From Kaistella palustris DSM 21579 (GTDB taxonomy: Bacteria; Bacteroidota; Bacteroidia; Flavobacteriales; Weeksellaceae): DNA of 64,000 nt. This document shows, one piece after another, positions 6,524 to 16,607 of this stretch. The DNA lies in NCBI RefSeq assembly GCF_000422265.1, contig NZ_KE383813.1:173919-237918 (forward strand). The letters run 5' to 3'. The translations under genes and the position numbers were made by a program. Numbering within the stretch: the stretch's first letter is position 1; the number at the start of each line of letters is the position of its first letter. Under the pieces are notes generated by a model. The model worked only from the letters and a program-made list of their open reading frames with translations. It was not told where the DNA came from and ran no database searches.

Positions 6524-9500
6524 TTACATCATCTCCATTTTAAAACTCATACTTTCGATGACTTTTAAAATCGCTTCCGCGGTATCCATCGATGTCAAAC
6601 ACGGAACTCCGTTTTCTACAGAAGTTCTGCGGATTTGGAATCCATCTCTTTCGGATTGTTTTCCTTTGGTCATAGTGTTTACAATGTATTGAACTTTTCC
6701 GGTTTGAATTAGATCGATCAAATTAATTTCCGGATTTTCTTCTATTTTATAACCGATTTTCGTTCGGACTCCGTGTTCCTCAAAATAATTGGCGGTTCCT
6801 TCTGTTGCCCAGATTTTAAAACCAATTTCCTGAAATCTTCTGGCCAGGTCGCATGCTTCGGCTTTATGTTTATCTGCAACCGTGAATAAAATTGCACCGT
6901 GTAAAGGAACTTTTCTTCCTGCTCCGATCAATCCTTTATATAAAGCTTTTTCTAAGGTAATGTCTTTTCCCATTACTTCTCCTGTAGATTTCATTTCCGG
7001 TCCGAGTGAAATATCAACTCTTGTCAGTTTTGAAAATGAGAAAACCGGAACTTTCACAAAAACTCCGTCTTTTACCGGAGCCAAGCCGTTTTTGTATCCT
7101 AAATCTTTTAATTTTTGACCTAAAATCGCTTTTGTAGCTAAGTTTGCCATTGGAATTTCGGTAATTTTAGACAAGAAAGGAACAGTTCTACTCGATCTTG
7201 GATTTACCTCAATCACATAAACTCCGCCTTGATAAAGAACATATTGAATATTCATTAGACCAATGACATTCAATCCTTTTGCTAATCTTTCGGTATAATC
7301 TATTAAAGTTGCGATCTGATCAGCGTTAATATTTTGCGGCGGATAAACTGCAATGGAATCTCCGGAATGTACTCCGGCTCTTTCGATATGTTCCATAATT
7401 CCGGGAATCACGACGGTTTCGCCATCGGAAATCGCGTCAACTTCAACTTCTTTCCCGGTTAAATATCGGTCAATTAAAATCGGATGTTCAGAATTTTCTT
7501 TCACCGCATTCGTCATATAATGAGCGAGTTCCATTTCATCATATACAATTTCCATTGCTCTACCTCCCAAAACATAACTCGGACGAACCAAAACCGGAAA
7601 TCCGATTTCATTAGCAATAATTAATGCCTCTTCCTTCGTAAAACAGGTTTTTCCTAAAGGTTGCGGAATTCCCATTTCCTGAAGTGCAGCTTCAAATTTA
7701 TTCCTGTTTTCGGCGCGGTCTAAATCTTCCAGAGAAGTTCCTAAAATCTGAACGCCGTAAGAAGCCAGTTTATCCGCTAAATTAATGGCGGTTTGTCCAC
7801 CAAATTGCACTACGACACCTTTTGGTTTTTCCAGATCGATGATATTCATTACATCTTCTTCCGTTAAAGGTTCAAAATATAATTTATCGGAAATGGAAAA
7901 ATCCGTGGAAACCGTTTCCGGATTATTGTTAATGATGATGGCTTCGTAACCCAATTCTTTGATCGCCCAAACAGAATGAACAGTGGCGTAATCGAACTCG
8001 ACACCTTGTCCGATCCGAATTGGACCGGAACCGAGAACGATGATTTTTTCTTTATCTGAGGGAACACTTTCATTTTCTTCTTCGTAAGTTCCGTAGAAAT
8101 ATGGGGTTTCACTTTCAAATTCTGCGGCGCACGTATCGACCATCTTATAAACCGGCATTACTCCGTTTTCTTTCCTGAATTCGAAAATTTCCTTTTGAGT
8201 GGAATTCCATAAAGTTGCGATGCTTAAATCTGAAAAACCCAGTTTTTTTGCCTCAATTAAAATATGTTTTTTGAATGCGTTTGCCGCAATTACTTTTTCA
8301 AAATCGATGAGTTTTTTAATTTTCCAGATGAAGAATTTATCAATTTTGCTCCACTCTACAATTTTTTCCCAGTCGTAACCACGTCGCAAAGCATCACCGA
8401 TAATGAATAAACGCTCGTCATCACAAATACGGATTCTTCTTTCGATTTCTTCTTCGGTTAAAGCTGCGGCGTCTTTTGATTTTAAACCAATATGTCTTAA
8501 ACCAGTTTCCAAAGAACGAATGGCTTTTTGCAAAGATTCTTCAAAATTTCTTCCGATTGCCATCACTTCACCTGTTGCTTTCATTTGGGTAGAAAGTCGG
8601 CGATCTGCAGTTTCAAATTTATCGAAGGGAAAACGTGGAAATTTTGTCACCACATAATCCAAAGCAGGCTCAAAACAGGCGTAAGAAGTTCCCGTTACGG
8701 GATTCATGATTTCATCTAAAGTTAAACCAACCGCAATTTTTGCAGCAATTTTTGCAATCGGATAACCGGTTGCTTTACTTGCCAAAGCCGATGACCGCGA
8801 AACTCTTGGATTTACTTCAATAATATAATAATCGTAAGAATTAGGATCTAAAGCCAACTGAACATTACATCCTCCTTCAATTCCTAAAGCGCGAATAATT
8901 TTTAAGGAAGAATTTCTCAACATTTGATATTCCCGATCCGACAAAGTCTGCGAAGGCGCAACAACAATAGAATCTCCGGTATGAATTCCGACCGGATCGA
9001 TATTTTCCATATTACAGACGACGATGGCGTTGTCGTTTTTATCGCGCATCACTTCGTATTCAATTTCTTTGAAACCAGCGATGGATTTTTCGATCAAACA
9101 TTGACGAACAGGACTGTATTTGAGACCGAAACTTGTAATTTCTTTCAGTTCCTCATCATTATTTGCGATTCCGCCTCCAGTTCCGCCCATCGTAAAAGCC
9201 GGACGAACAATAACGGGATAACCTATTTTTTCCGCGAATTTTAAAGCGCCTTCAACATCATTTACAATATCAGAATCCGGAACAGGTTCGTTTAATTCGT
9301 GCATTAAATTACGGAACAAATCACGGTCTTCCGCTTGATTGATGGCGGAAAGTTTAGTTCCCAAAACTTCCACTTTACATTCCTCTAAAATGCCGGAATT
9401 TTGCAATTCTACGGCCATATTCAATCCAGTTTGTCCACCTAAAGTTGGCAAAAGTGCATCCGGACGTTCTTTGCGAATAATATGACTTACAAATTCAAGA

Positions 9501-9709
9501 GAAATCGGTTCAATGTAAACCTTGTCGGCAATTTCTACATCGGTCATAATCGTTGCGGGATTTGAGTTAATGAGAATTACTTTGTAGCCTTCTTCTCTCA
9601 AAGATAAGCAAGCCTGCGTTCCTGCGTAATCAAATTCTGCAGCCTGTCCGATGATGATTGGACCACTTCCGATAACGAGGATTGTTTTTATATCTGTACG
9701 TTTTGCCAT
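6524..9709 (-). CDS. carB: Carbamoyl-phosphate synthase large subunit
   Basis: A 1061-residue protein of normal length. It makes carbamoyl phosphate from ammonia (supplied by CarA), bicarbonate and two ATP, feeding pyrimidine and arginine synthesis in the cytoplasm. It shows the internal duplication of the family: first ATP-grasp half with [25 protein letters not shown] and a second half with [21 protein letters not shown]. Each half has an ATP-grasp segment ([36 protein letters not shown]) and a metal-binding IEVNPR motif. The C-terminal ~130 residues are the MGS-like allosteric domain. It starts two bases after the carA stop, last in pyrB-carA-carB. Confidence 0.97.
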   Translation of the reverse strand: MAKRTDIKTILVIGSGPIIIGQAAEFDYAGTQACLSLREEGYKVILINSNPATIMTDVEIADKVYIEPISLEFVSHIIRKERPDALLPTLGGQTGLNMAVELQNSGILEECKVEVLGTKLSAINQAEDRDLFRNLMHELNEPVPDSDIVNDVEGALKFAEKIGYPVIVRPAFTMGGTGGGIANNDEELKEITSFGLKYSPVRQCLIEKSIAGFKEIEYEVMRDKNDNAIVVCNMENIDPVGIHTGDSIVVAPSQTLSDREYQMLRNSSLKIIRALGIEGGCNVQLALDPNSYDYYIIEVNPRVSRSSALASKATGYPIAKIAAKIAVGLTLDEIMNPVTGTSYACFEPALDYVVTKFPRFPFDKFETADRRLSTQMKATGEVMAIGRNFEESLQKAIRSLETGLRHIGLKSKDAAALTEEEIERRIRICDDERLFIIGDALRRGYDWEKIVEWSKIDKFFIWKIKKLIDFEKVIAANAFKKHILIEAKKLGFSDLSIATLWNSTQKEIFEFRKENGVMPVYKMVDTCAAEFESETPYFYGTYEEENESVPSDKEKIIVLGSGPIRIGQGVEFDYATVHSVWAIKELGYEAIIINNNPETVSTDFSISDKLYFEPLTEEDVMNIIDLEKPKGVVVQFGGQTAINLADKLASYGVQILGTSLEDLDRAENRNKFEAALQEMGIPQPLGKTCFTKEEALIIANEIGFPVLVRPSYVLGGRAMEIVYDEMELAHYMTNAVKENSEHPILIDRYLTGKEVEVDAISDGETVVIPGIMEHIERAGVHSGDSIAVYPPQNINADQIATLIDYTERLAKGLNVIGLMNIQYVLYQGGVYVIEVNPRSSRTVPFLSKITEIPMANLATKAILGQKLKDLGYKNGLAPVKDGVFVKVPVFSFSKLTRVDISLGPEMKSTGEVMGKDITLEKALYKGLIGAGRKVPLHGAILFTVADKHKAEACDLARRFQEIGFKIWATEGTANYFEEHGVRTKIGYKIEENPEINLIDLIQTGKVQYIVNTMTKGKQSERDGFQIRRTSVENGVPCLTSMDTAEAILKVIESMSFKMEMM

Positions 9710-9711
9710 CT

Positions 9712-10800
9712 TTACTTAGATAATTTTTTAGATTTAAATTCTTCCATTAACTCAATAAATTCATCAAACAAATAATTTGCATCTTCCGGTCCCGGACTTG
9801 CTTCCGGATGGTATTGAACAGAAAAGCAAGGATGAATTTTATGTTTCAAACCTTCGTTTGTTCGGTCATTCAAGGCGATGTGCGTTTCTTCTAAATCGGT
9901 GTTCGTCAAAGATTTCTGATCGACAGCATAACCGTGATTTTGTGAGGTGATCGCGACTTTATTTTTCTTCAGATCCAACACAGGATGATTTCCACCACGA
10001 TGTCCGAATTTTAATTTAAAAGTTCTGGCACCACATGCTAAGGCAATCAACTGATGTCCCAAACAGATTCCAAAAATGGGAACTTTACCTAAAAGTTTCT
10101 GAATCATTTCGATAGCACCTTTTACATCTTCCGGATCTCCGGGACCGTTGGAAAGCATAACTCCATCCGGATTGATCAACAGAATTTCTTCCGCGGTAGT
10201 ATCCTGAGAAACTACGATAACGTCGCAATCTCTCTGAGCGAGTTCACGTAAAATCCCGAGTTTTGAACCGTAATCAACTAAGACCACTTTCAAACCTCTT
10301 CCCGGATTTGCATACGGTGTTTTGGTAGAAACCTGGGCAACCTGATCGGTGGCTAAAACAGAGGCTTTTAAATTTTCGATTACTAAATTTTCATCAGCAT
10401 CTTCATTTACTATTTTACCTTTTACAACGCCTGAATTTCGAAGAACTCTGGTTAATCTTCTGGTATCGATTCCTGAGATTCCGGAAAGATTTCGCTTTTG
10501 GAAAAATTCGTCCAGATCCATTTGAGTTCTAAAGTTTGATGGAAAATCACAGACTTCTTTTACGATCAAACCTTTTATTGCAGGTTCGATACACTCAAAA
10601 TCGTCGCGGTTAATTCCGTAATTTCCGATGAGCGGATAGGTCATACAAACGATTTGCCCGCAGTAGGAAGGATCGGAAATCAATTCCTGATAACCGGTCA
10701 TTCCGGTATTGAAAACGATTTCGCCTTCAATGTCCTGCTCGGCTCCGAAACCTTTTCCGTGGAACACTTCGCCGGATTCTAATATTAATTTCTTTTTCAT
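9712..10800 (-). CDS. carA: Carbamoyl-phosphate synthase small (glutaminase) subunit
   Basis: A 362-residue glutamine amidotransferase subunit that releases ammonia for CarB. The N-terminal CPSase_sm domain ([19 protein letters not shown] ... [16 protein letters not shown]) is followed by a class I GATase with nucleophile Cys246 (FGICLGHQ) and the partner His331-Glu333 ([10 protein letters not shown]). I start at 10800 ([11 protein letters not shown]), where family similarity begins, not at 10839. A 139-base gap with TCAACTGTCAA-like repeats separates it from pyrB; no terminator is visible there, so transcription probably continues from pyrB. Confidence 0.96.
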   Translation of the reverse strand: MKKKLILESGEVFHGKGFGAEQDIEGEIVFNTGMTGYQELISDPSYCGQIVCMTYPLIGNYGINRDDFECIEPAIKGLIVKEVCDFPSNFRTQMDLDEFFQKRNLSGISGIDTRRLTRVLRNSGVVKGKIVNEDADENLVIENLKASVLATDQVAQVSTKTPYANPGRGLKVVLVDYGSKLGILRELAQRDCDVIVVSQDTTAEEILLINPDGVMLSNGPGDPEDVKGAIEMIQKLLGKVPIFGICLGHQLIALACGARTFKLKFGHRGGNHPVLDLKKNKVAITSQNHGYAVDQKSLTNTDLEETHIALNDRTNEGLKHKIHPCFSVQYHPEASPGPEDANYLFDEFIELMEEFKSKKLSK

Positions 10801-10939
10801 TTTTGTTTTTTTGATTGAGAACAATGATCCATGAACCAAGATGCAAGGCCTTTGACTTGTTTTAACTTTCCGTCAATTGTCAACTGTCAATTATTAACTG
10901 TCGACTATTTGGCTCCTGGTTCCTTGTTCTGAAAGTCTT

Positions 10940-11836
10940 TTATTCAAACTCAAACCCCTTTGCTTCCAGCGCAGTCTTTAGAATTGCCATTCTGGCGAAC
11001 ACACCGTTTTCCATCTGTTTGAAAATTCGCGACCGTTTACATTCGACCAGTTCATCATCAATCTCTACGCCTCTGTTGATCGGAGCTGGGTGCATAATGA
11101 CAGCCCCTTTTTTCATTGCTTTTTCGCGTTCCCTGGTCAGACCAAACTGCCTGTGGTATTTATCGGAAGAGAATTTTAACTTCTCAGTGCTTTCGTGCCT
11201 TTCGTGTTGAATTCTGAGGAGCATCAGAACATCGACTTCTTTAATCAGATCATCGATCGACAGATAAGTTCCGTTTATGATTGTGCCTTCGTCAAACCAT
11301 TGTTCGGGACCGGAAAAGAAAACTTTCGCACCGAGTTTTCTCAGAACTTCGGCATTAGAATTTGCAACTCTGCTGTGTTTCACGTCGCCCACGATGCCTA
11401 CTTTTAAACCTTCGAATTTGCCGAACTCCTGTTGAATGGTCATTAAATCCAAGATATTTTGAGAAGGATGGTTACCGGTTCCATCGCCGCCGTTGATGAC
11501 CGCCATATCGATTCCCTCAAACTCATCGTAAAATTTTTCCTTTTTATGCCGGATCACACAAAGATCAATTCCGATGCTTTTCAGGGTTCTCACTGTGTCA
11601 TATAGTGACTCGCCTTTATTTACTGAACTTGCGGAAATATCAAAAGGAACCACATTCAGCCCTAACTTTCTTTCGGCCACGTCGAAACTCGTTTTGGTTC
11701 TGGTACTGTCTTCAAAAAAAAGATTGGCCACATAAATTTCCTGTTTCGCCTTTAATACTTTGCCTTTGGAAAAAGCGTCGGCTTGCTGAAGCAATTTGTG
11801 AATTTTCTCAACGGATAGATCAGATGTTCTAAGCAT
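10940..11836 (-). CDS. pyrB: Aspartate carbamoyltransferase catalytic chain
   Basis: A 298-residue enzyme joining carbamoyl phosphate and aspartate, the committed step of pyrimidine synthesis. The carbamoyl-phosphate loop is STRTKTSF (~45-52), with the second loop SSVNKGESLYDT, the GDVKHSRVANSN motif, the aspartate-binding LRIQHERH and HPAPINRGVEIDD. The sequence reads closer to the regulatory-subunit-free Bacillus type than to the E. coli type, and no pyrI follows. It is the first large gene of pyrB-carA-carB. Its start lies 11 bases downstream of a short leader reading frame that passes through a terminator hairpin, implying attenuation control. Confidence 0.95.
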   Translation of the reverse strand: MLRTSDLSVEKIHKLLQQADAFSKGKVLKAKQEIYVANLFFEDSTRTKTSFDVAERKLGLNVVPFDISASSVNKGESLYDTVRTLKSIGIDLCVIRHKKEKFYDEFEGIDMAVINGGDGTGNHPSQNILDLMTIQQEFGKFEGLKVGIVGDVKHSRVANSNAEVLRKLGAKVFFSGPEQWFDEGTIINGTYLSIDDLIKEVDVLMLLRIQHERHESTEKLKFSSDKYHRQFGLTREREKAMKKGAVIMHPAPINRGVEIDDELVECKRSRIFKQMENGVFARMAILKTALEAKGFEFE

Positions 11837-11847
11837 AATTTTAATTT

Positions 11848-11955
11848 TTAATCAAAAAAAAACGAAGCCAAAAAAGCTTCGTTATCATAATAAATATCGG
11901 TGATGTCGGCATTGCTGCCCTTATGTAAATCGTCTAATGGAAATATTCTTTTCAT
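11848..11955 (-). CDS. Putative pyr operon leader peptide (35 aa) spanning the attenuator
   Basis: ATG at 11955-11953, 35 codons, TAA at 11850-11848. The peptide begins MKRIFPLDDLHKGS and ends ASFFFD. The last third of the frame is the terminator hairpin itself: codons for EAFLASF cover both stem arms, and FFF is encoded by the U tract. The stop lies 11 bases before the pyrB ATG. A ribosome translating close behind RNA polymerase would therefore block the hairpin, the same logic as E. coli pyrL/pyrBI attenuation under low UTP. Start: it sits 6 bases after a TATCTTTG -7 element, so the mRNA may be nearly leaderless. That it is translated is inference. Confidence 0.6.
   Translation of the reverse strand: MKRIFPLDDLHKGSNADITDIYYDNEAFLASFFFD
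11853..11883 (-). terminator. Intrinsic terminator / attenuator in the pyrB leader
   Basis: On the minus strand: AACGAAGC (11883-11876), loop TTTTTTG, GCTTCGTT (11868-11861), then seven further T (11860-11854). It is a compact G/C stem with a U-rich loop and tail, ending 17 bases before the pyrB start and lying inside the leader reading frame. Confidence 0.75.
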
Positions 11956-11961
11956 TAATTG

Positions 11962-11969
11962 CAAAGATA
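11962..11969 (-). promoter_or_regulatory. -7 element of the pyr operon promoter
   Basis: TATCTTTG on the minus strand fits TAnnTTTG exactly. No clear TTG is found ~19 bases upstream (GTAGTTTCC lies there). The distance of 6 bases to the leader ATG implies a very short or absent 5' leader. Confidence 0.5.
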
Positions 11970-12130
11970 TTATTTTTTTGGAAACTACGGGTTTTTTTCC
12001 GGTTTAAATGAAGATAAATATAAAGATTGGTTGGCTGTGTCTGATAAAAATTGCTCTTAGCAGATGTCACTTTCAATTAAAATCGTAAATTTCGGGTAAG
12101 TGGAACCTCGGTTTTATAACCGCCCGTAAC

Positions 12131-12220
12131 CAGCCCTGATAGCAGCGGATACCCCGCAGCAAGCGCGGGATAAAGCCCTGGCGCGAGGAGTATGAGCGGA
12201 TAGCAGGTTCCCGGCTCCTG
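12131..12220 (+). ncRNA. Candidate structured RNA resembling the Flavo-1 type intergenic motif
   Basis: A G/C-rich island in an A/T-rich gap. It reads CAGCCCTGATAGCAGCGGAT, then a CCCGC / GCGGG hairpin (~12153-12169), then GAGCGGATAGCAGG and GGCTCCTG near the end. The AGCCCTGAT ... AGCGGATAGC ... GGCTCC framework recurs between genes in many flavobacteria and matches what I remember of the Flavo-1 RNA motif. It ends ~32 bases before acs and could be an independent small RNA or a 5' leader element. The name rests on memory, not a covariance search. Confidence 0.45.
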
Positions 12221-12252
12221 ATAAAACATTAAGATTAAAATACGGATAGACT

Positions 12253-14160
12253 ATGAAAAATTACGTGATCGATGACTTACCGCATTACTTTAAGCAGTAC
12301 AAAAAGTCGATAAAAAATCCGAAAAAGTTTTGGGATAAAGTGGCCGATGAGAATTTTGTGTGGTATCAGCGGTGGTCCAAAGTGGTGGACTACAATATGG
12401 AAGACGCTAAAATTCAGTGGTTTAAAAATGCAAAACTTAATATCACGAAGAACTGTATCGACCGCCATCTGAATGAGCGCGGCGATAAAACAGCGATTAT
12501 TTTTGAGCCGAATGATCCGAAAGAAGAGGCGCAACATATTTCGTACAGCGAATTGCGCGACCGCGTTTGTAAAATGGCAAATGTGCTGCGTGATCAGGGC
12601 ATAGAAAAAGGCGACCGTGTGTGCATTTATTTACCAATGATTCCGGAATTGGCCGTGACGATGTTGGCCTGTGCAAGATTGGGCGCGGTTCACTCTGTTA
12701 TTTTTGCCGGATTTTCGGCAAATGCTGTGGAATCCAGGGTTAACGATTGTGGAGCGAAAATGATCATCTGTTCGGACGGAAGTTACCGCGGTGCGAAATC
12801 GATCGATCTGAAAGGAATTATTGACGAAGCAGTAGAAAAATGCCCGACTGTTGAAAAAGTTCTGGTAGTAAAGAGAACTGGCGGCGAGGTGAAAATGAAG
12901 GAAGGAAGAGATCTTTGGTTGGCACCGCTGTATGAAAAAGCACCTTCCGATTTTATTTCGGTGATTATGGATGCAGAAGATCCTTTGTTTATTTTATACA
13001 CTTCGGGCTCTACCGGTAAACCCAAAGGAATGTTGCATACCACGGCAGGATTTATGGTTTACACGGCATATACTTTCAAAAATGTATTCAATTACAAAGA
13101 AAACGATATTTACTGGTGTACAGCGGATATTGGCTGGATTACGGGACATTCTTACATTTTATACGGACCGCTGGCCAATGGTGCAACGACGGTTATTTTT
13201 GAAGGCGTTCCTACTTACCCGGAACCGGACCGTTTCTGGGAAGTGATTGAAAAACATAAAGTTACGCAATTTTATACGGCTCCGACGGCGATCCGTGCCT
13301 TGGCAAAAGAATCGTACGAATGGGTTGAGAAACACGATTTGTCGAGTTTAAGAATAATTGGCTCGGTTGGTGAACCAATTAATGACGAAGCGTGGCACTG
13401 GTATAATGATCATGTGGGCAAGAAAAAATGTCCAATTGTTGATACGTGGTGGCAGACTGAAACCGGAGGAATTATGATCTCGCCATTGCCGTTTATCACG
13501 CCGACAAAACCGACTTATGCGACTTTGCCATTGCCGGGAATTCAGCCCGTTTTAATGGATGATAAAAGAAATGAAATTACCGGAAATCAAGTAGATGGGA
13601 ATCTATGCATCCGTTTTCCGTGGCCTGGAATTGCACGGACAATCTGGGGTGATCATCAACGATATAAGGAAACTTATTTCACTGCTTTCCCTGGGAAATA
13701 TTTCACCGGCGATGGCGCCTTGAGAGATGAAGTTGGTTATTACCGGATTACCGGACGTGTTGACGACGTGATCATTGTTTCCGGACATAATTTGGGAACT
13801 GCACCGATTGAAGACAGCGTAAACCTTCACCCGGCGGTGGCAGAATCCGCGATTGTCGGTTATCCGCATGATGTAAAAGGAAGTGCGCTTTATGGTTTTG
13901 TAATGTTGAAAGATACGGGAGAAAGCCGTGATAAGGACAACCTGCGAAAAGAGATCAACAATCTGATTGCCGAAACCATCGGGCCAATCGCAAAACTCGA
14001 TAAAATACAGTTTGTTTCAGCCTTGCCGAAAACCCGTTCCGGGAAAATTATGCGGCGTATTCTGAGAAAAATTGCAGAAGGTGATTTTGCCAATTTCGGT
14101 GATACTTCTACGCTGTTGAATCCGGAGATTGTGGAGGAGATTAAGGATGAGAAAATCTGA
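12253..14160 (+). CDS. acs: Acetyl-coenzyme A synthetase
   Basis: A 635-residue AMP-forming acyl-CoA synthetase that activates acetate via acetyl-AMP to acetyl-CoA. The P-loop-like motif YTSGSTGKPKG starts at residue 249. Further Acs hallmarks are ADIGWITGHSYI, DTWWQTETGG, the hinge YYRITGRVDDVI and the C-terminal catalytic Lys598 in TRSGKIMRR, the usual acetylation site controlling Acs. Length is near the usual ~650. It stands alone, preceded by a structured-RNA candidate; no convincing promoter was found in the last 40 bases before the ATG. Confidence 0.95.
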   Translation: MKNYVIDDLPHYFKQYKKSIKNPKKFWDKVADENFVWYQRWSKVVDYNMEDAKIQWFKNAKLNITKNCIDRHLNERGDKTAIIFEPNDPKEEAQHISYSELRDRVCKMANVLRDQGIEKGDRVCIYLPMIPELAVTMLACARLGAVHSVIFAGFSANAVESRVNDCGAKMIICSDGSYRGAKSIDLKGIIDEAVEKCPTVEKVLVVKRTGGEVKMKEGRDLWLAPLYEKAPSDFISVIMDAEDPLFILYTSGSTGKPKGMLHTTAGFMVYTAYTFKNVFNYKENDIYWCTADIGWITGHSYILYGPLANGATTVIFEGVPTYPEPDRFWEVIEKHKVTQFYTAPTAIRALAKESYEWVEKHDLSSLRIIGSVGEPINDEAWHWYNDHVGKKKCPIVDTWWQTETGGIMISPLPFITPTKPTYATLPLPGIQPVLMDDKRNEITGNQVDGNLCIRFPWPGIARTIWGDHQRYKETYFTAFPGKYFTGDGALRDEVGYYRITGRVDDVIIVSGHNLGTAPIEDSVNLHPAVAESAIVGYPHDVKGSALYGFVMLKDTGESRDKDNLRKEINNLIAETIGPIAKLDKIQFVSALPKTRSGKIMRRILRKIAEGDFANFGDTSTLLNPEIVEEIKDEKI

Positions 14161-14693
14161 TTTGATGATGTGTTGATTTGAGAATTCGTTGATGAAAATA
14201 CAACATCTATTTATGCTTGAACCTTGCGGAAACGTGAGGTTTTTTGTTATTATTTTTAACCGCAAAATATACCATAGAAATTTGGAGGAATATTTAGATG
14301 TTCAAAAGATTGCATTAGAATCGTGGAAGAATTCACCATTAAGGCTTTGGTTAAGGAGTTAAGTTTCTTTAAGATTCCTTACAAAAATCAGATTCCGCAC
14401 CAACCTTTAGTGAACCTTGCATCTACTTGAAACTGATGTGACTCATGTGTTAAAGAGAATCTGCTAAATCTGCGACAGAATAATCTTAAATTTTTTACCA
14501 TTAAAAATCACGAAAAAGTTAAGTTCATTAAGAATTCTTTCGGGAATTGAAAACTAATGTGTCCTTTTCGGGGTATTGCTTTTGAACTTAAACTTATGTG
14601 TTTAAAAATTAAATTGTAGAATCAAACTTTTGTGCCTTTGTGGTTATTAAAAAAATTTCGTGGTTTAAAATTTACTACATTTAAATAAAAAAA
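14161..14693. other. 533-base gap between acs and the polyketide cluster
   Basis: A/T-rich, with stops in all frames. It contains short phrases such as TTTGTGCCTTTGTGG and AAAAAGTTAAGTTCATTAAG of the kind that litter flavobacterial intergenic regions. No gene remnant, RNA or terminator with a good stem was recognised. Confidence 0.5.
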
Positions 14694-15833
14694 TTGAAGA
14701 ATTCAAATTGCAATACCGAAGTCATCATCATTGGTGGCGGTTTAGCAGGTTTAACGAGTGCAATTCACCTTTCGAAAGCGGGGGCTGAAGTGACTGTTAT
14801 CGAAAAGAATTCTTACCCAAAACACAAAGTCTGCGGCGAATATATTTCCAATGAAGTCCTTCCCTATTTTGACTGGTTGGGAATTAATATTGAAGAATTA
14901 AAACCAACGCACGTTTCCACATTACAGTTTTCATCAGAATCCGGCCGAACTATTGAAACCAAACTTCCGCTGGGTGGATTTGGGATCAGCAGATACACTT
15001 TGGATCATGCACTTTATTTAAAAGCCCTTTCACAAAATTGCGAGATTATTGAAGACCAGGTGAATGAAGTTATTTTTAAAGATGATTACTTTGAAGTTAA
15101 ATTAGCCTCCGGCAAAACGCTCACGGCAGCAGTCGCATTGGGTGCTTTTGGAAAAAGGTCAAATCTGGATTTAAAAATGCACCGGAATTTTATCGCGCAA
15201 AAATCGCCCTGGCTTGCGGTAAAATCCCATTATAGAGGTGAATTTAAAAACGACGTTGTGGGTTTGCACAATTTTAAAGGTGGATATTGCGGTGTTTCAA
15301 AAGTTGAAAATGATCTGCTGAATATCTGCTATTTAACAAATTTTGAATCATTTAAAAAATTTAAAAATATTGAAGAATTTCAGCAAAAAGTAGTTTCTCA
15401 AAATCCACATTTAAAAAATATTCTGGAAAATTCCACCTCTTGTTTTGAAAAACCCTTGACAATAAGTCAGATTAACTTTGACAAAAAAGAAAATGTCGAA
15501 AACCATATTTTAATGATGGGCGACACCGCAGGATTAATTCATCCGCTCTGCGGAAACGGCATGGCAATGGCAATTCACAGCGCGAAACTGGCATCAGAAC
15601 AGGTCGCGAAATTTATTACAAAAGAAATTACAAGGAGCCAAATGGAAAAAAACTATACCCAGAACTGGAATAAAAATTTTAAAAACAGGTTAAGGTTCGG
15701 ACGTTTTCTGGGTGCAATTTTCGAGAACAGCCGGTTATCGGAAGTGCTTACAGATTTTATCACCTACTTTCCTTTTTTACTCCCGGTTATCATTAAAAAT
15801 ACGCACGGCAAAAAAATTGCTGTAAAATGCTGA
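14694..15833 (+). CDS. FAD-dependent oxidoreductase (geranylgeranyl-reductase/PHBH-like family)
   Basis: A 379-residue flavoprotein. The N-terminal Rossmann motif is IIIGGGLAGLTSAIHL (11-26), then KHKVCGEYISNEVL (44-57), typical of the geranylgeranyl-reductase group, and the FAD ribityl motif MGDTAGLIHPLCGNGM (275-290). The fold covers aromatic-ring hydroxylases and double-bond reductases. In front of a methyltransferase and a type III PKS, a ring hydroxylase/oxidase for the polyketide product is the natural guess, as with SrsC in the Streptomyces srsABC phenolic-lipid cluster. TTG start at 14694: no ATG precedes the Rossmann fold. Its stop overlaps the methyltransferase start, so they are translationally coupled. 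Confidence 0.8.
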   Translation: MKNSNCNTEVIIIGGGLAGLTSAIHLSKAGAEVTVIEKNSYPKHKVCGEYISNEVLPYFDWLGINIEELKPTHVSTLQFSSESGRTIETKLPLGGFGISRYTLDHALYLKALSQNCEIIEDQVNEVIFKDDYFEVKLASGKTLTAAVALGAFGKRSNLDLKMHRNFIAQKSPWLAVKSHYRGEFKNDVVGLHNFKGGYCGVSKVENDLLNICYLTNFESFKKFKNIEEFQQKVVSQNPHLKNILENSTSCFEKPLTISQINFDKKENVENHILMMGDTAGLIHPLCGNGMAMAIHSAKLASEQVAKFITKEITRSQMEKNYTQNWNKNFKNRLRFGRFLGAIFENSRLSEVLTDFITYFPFLLPVIIKNTHGKKIAVKC

Positions 15834-16549
15834 TGGCTTTAGACACGACTCACCGCACTGATCTGGAAGAATCGATGGACGATTTTTCAATGGATAACGA
15901 TGCACTTGTTACCGCGCTCGATGATATTTCCAAAATCAACCAACTTCTGGGCGGCAATTCCGTGACTTTAAATGGCGTGAAATATTTACTTAAAAATGTG
16001 CCCGCAGATACGGAGGTTACAATAATTGATTTTGGTTGTGGCAGTGGCGATATGCTTCGCATGCTGTCTTATTATGCCAGTCGCAATCAATTAAACTTCC
16101 GGCTGATAGGAATTGATGCCAACGAAGCCACGATCCGGCACGCCCGAAAATGTTCTGAAGGTTTTGATAATATTTCTTATCTCGCAGAAGATATTTTTCA
16201 TTACGATTTTTCAAAAAACAATATCGATATTGCGCTGATTACACTTACTTTACATCATTTTAAGGATGAAGGGATTGTCAGAATTATGAAAGTTCTGTTT
16301 TCACTTGTGAAAAAAGGCATCGTGGTGAATGATCTGCATCGCAGTAAGATCGCATACCGGCTTTTTCAGGCAATTATCTTTATATTTAGGCTGGATAAAA
16401 TGACGGCCGATGATGGTTTGATCTCCATCCTGCGCGGCTTTAAAAAAGAAGATTTGACCAAATATTCCAAAAACCTGAATTTTAAAAATTACAGTATCAG
16501 ATGGAAATGGGCTTTCAGGTATCAGTGGATCATCGAAAAAAATAATTAA
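15827..16549 (+). CDS. Class I SAM-dependent methyltransferase of the type III PKS cluster
   Basis: A 240-residue methyltransferase. Motif I is IIDFGCGSGD (66-75), acidic loop IGIDANE (~94-100), motif IV region DIALITLTLHHF (~128-140). It resembles the UbiE/Coq5-like methyltransferases found beside type III PKS genes. It probably O- or C-methylates the aromatic product (inference, as SrsB does in Streptomyces, although that enzyme is of a different class). The start ATGCTGATG overlaps the preceding stop by 7 bases; a second in-frame ATG lies at 15833. A small inverted repeat (GGTACA 16556-16561 / TGTACC 16590-16595) separates it from the PKS gene. Confidence 0.82.
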   Translation: MLMALDTTHRTDLEESMDDFSMDNDALVTALDDISKINQLLGGNSVTLNGVKYLLKNVPADTEVTIIDFGCGSGDMLRMLSYYASRNQLNFRLIGIDANEATIRHARKCSEGFDNISYLAEDIFHYDFSKNNIDIALITLTLHHFKDEGIVRIMKVLFSLVKKGIVVNDLHRSKIAYRLFQAIIFIFRLDKMTADDGLISILRGFKKEDLTKYSKNLNFKNYSIRWKWAFRYQWIIEKNN

Positions 16550-16607
16550 AAAAAAGGTACAGATAACTTTCCGCAAGGTCCTGGACAAGTGTACCGCACA
16601 ATGATAT

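Noticed and set aside
14161-14693. Decayed gene in the gap before the polyketide cluster
   Set aside because: Short phrases only; no run of more than a few residues that resembles a known protein, and stops in all frames.
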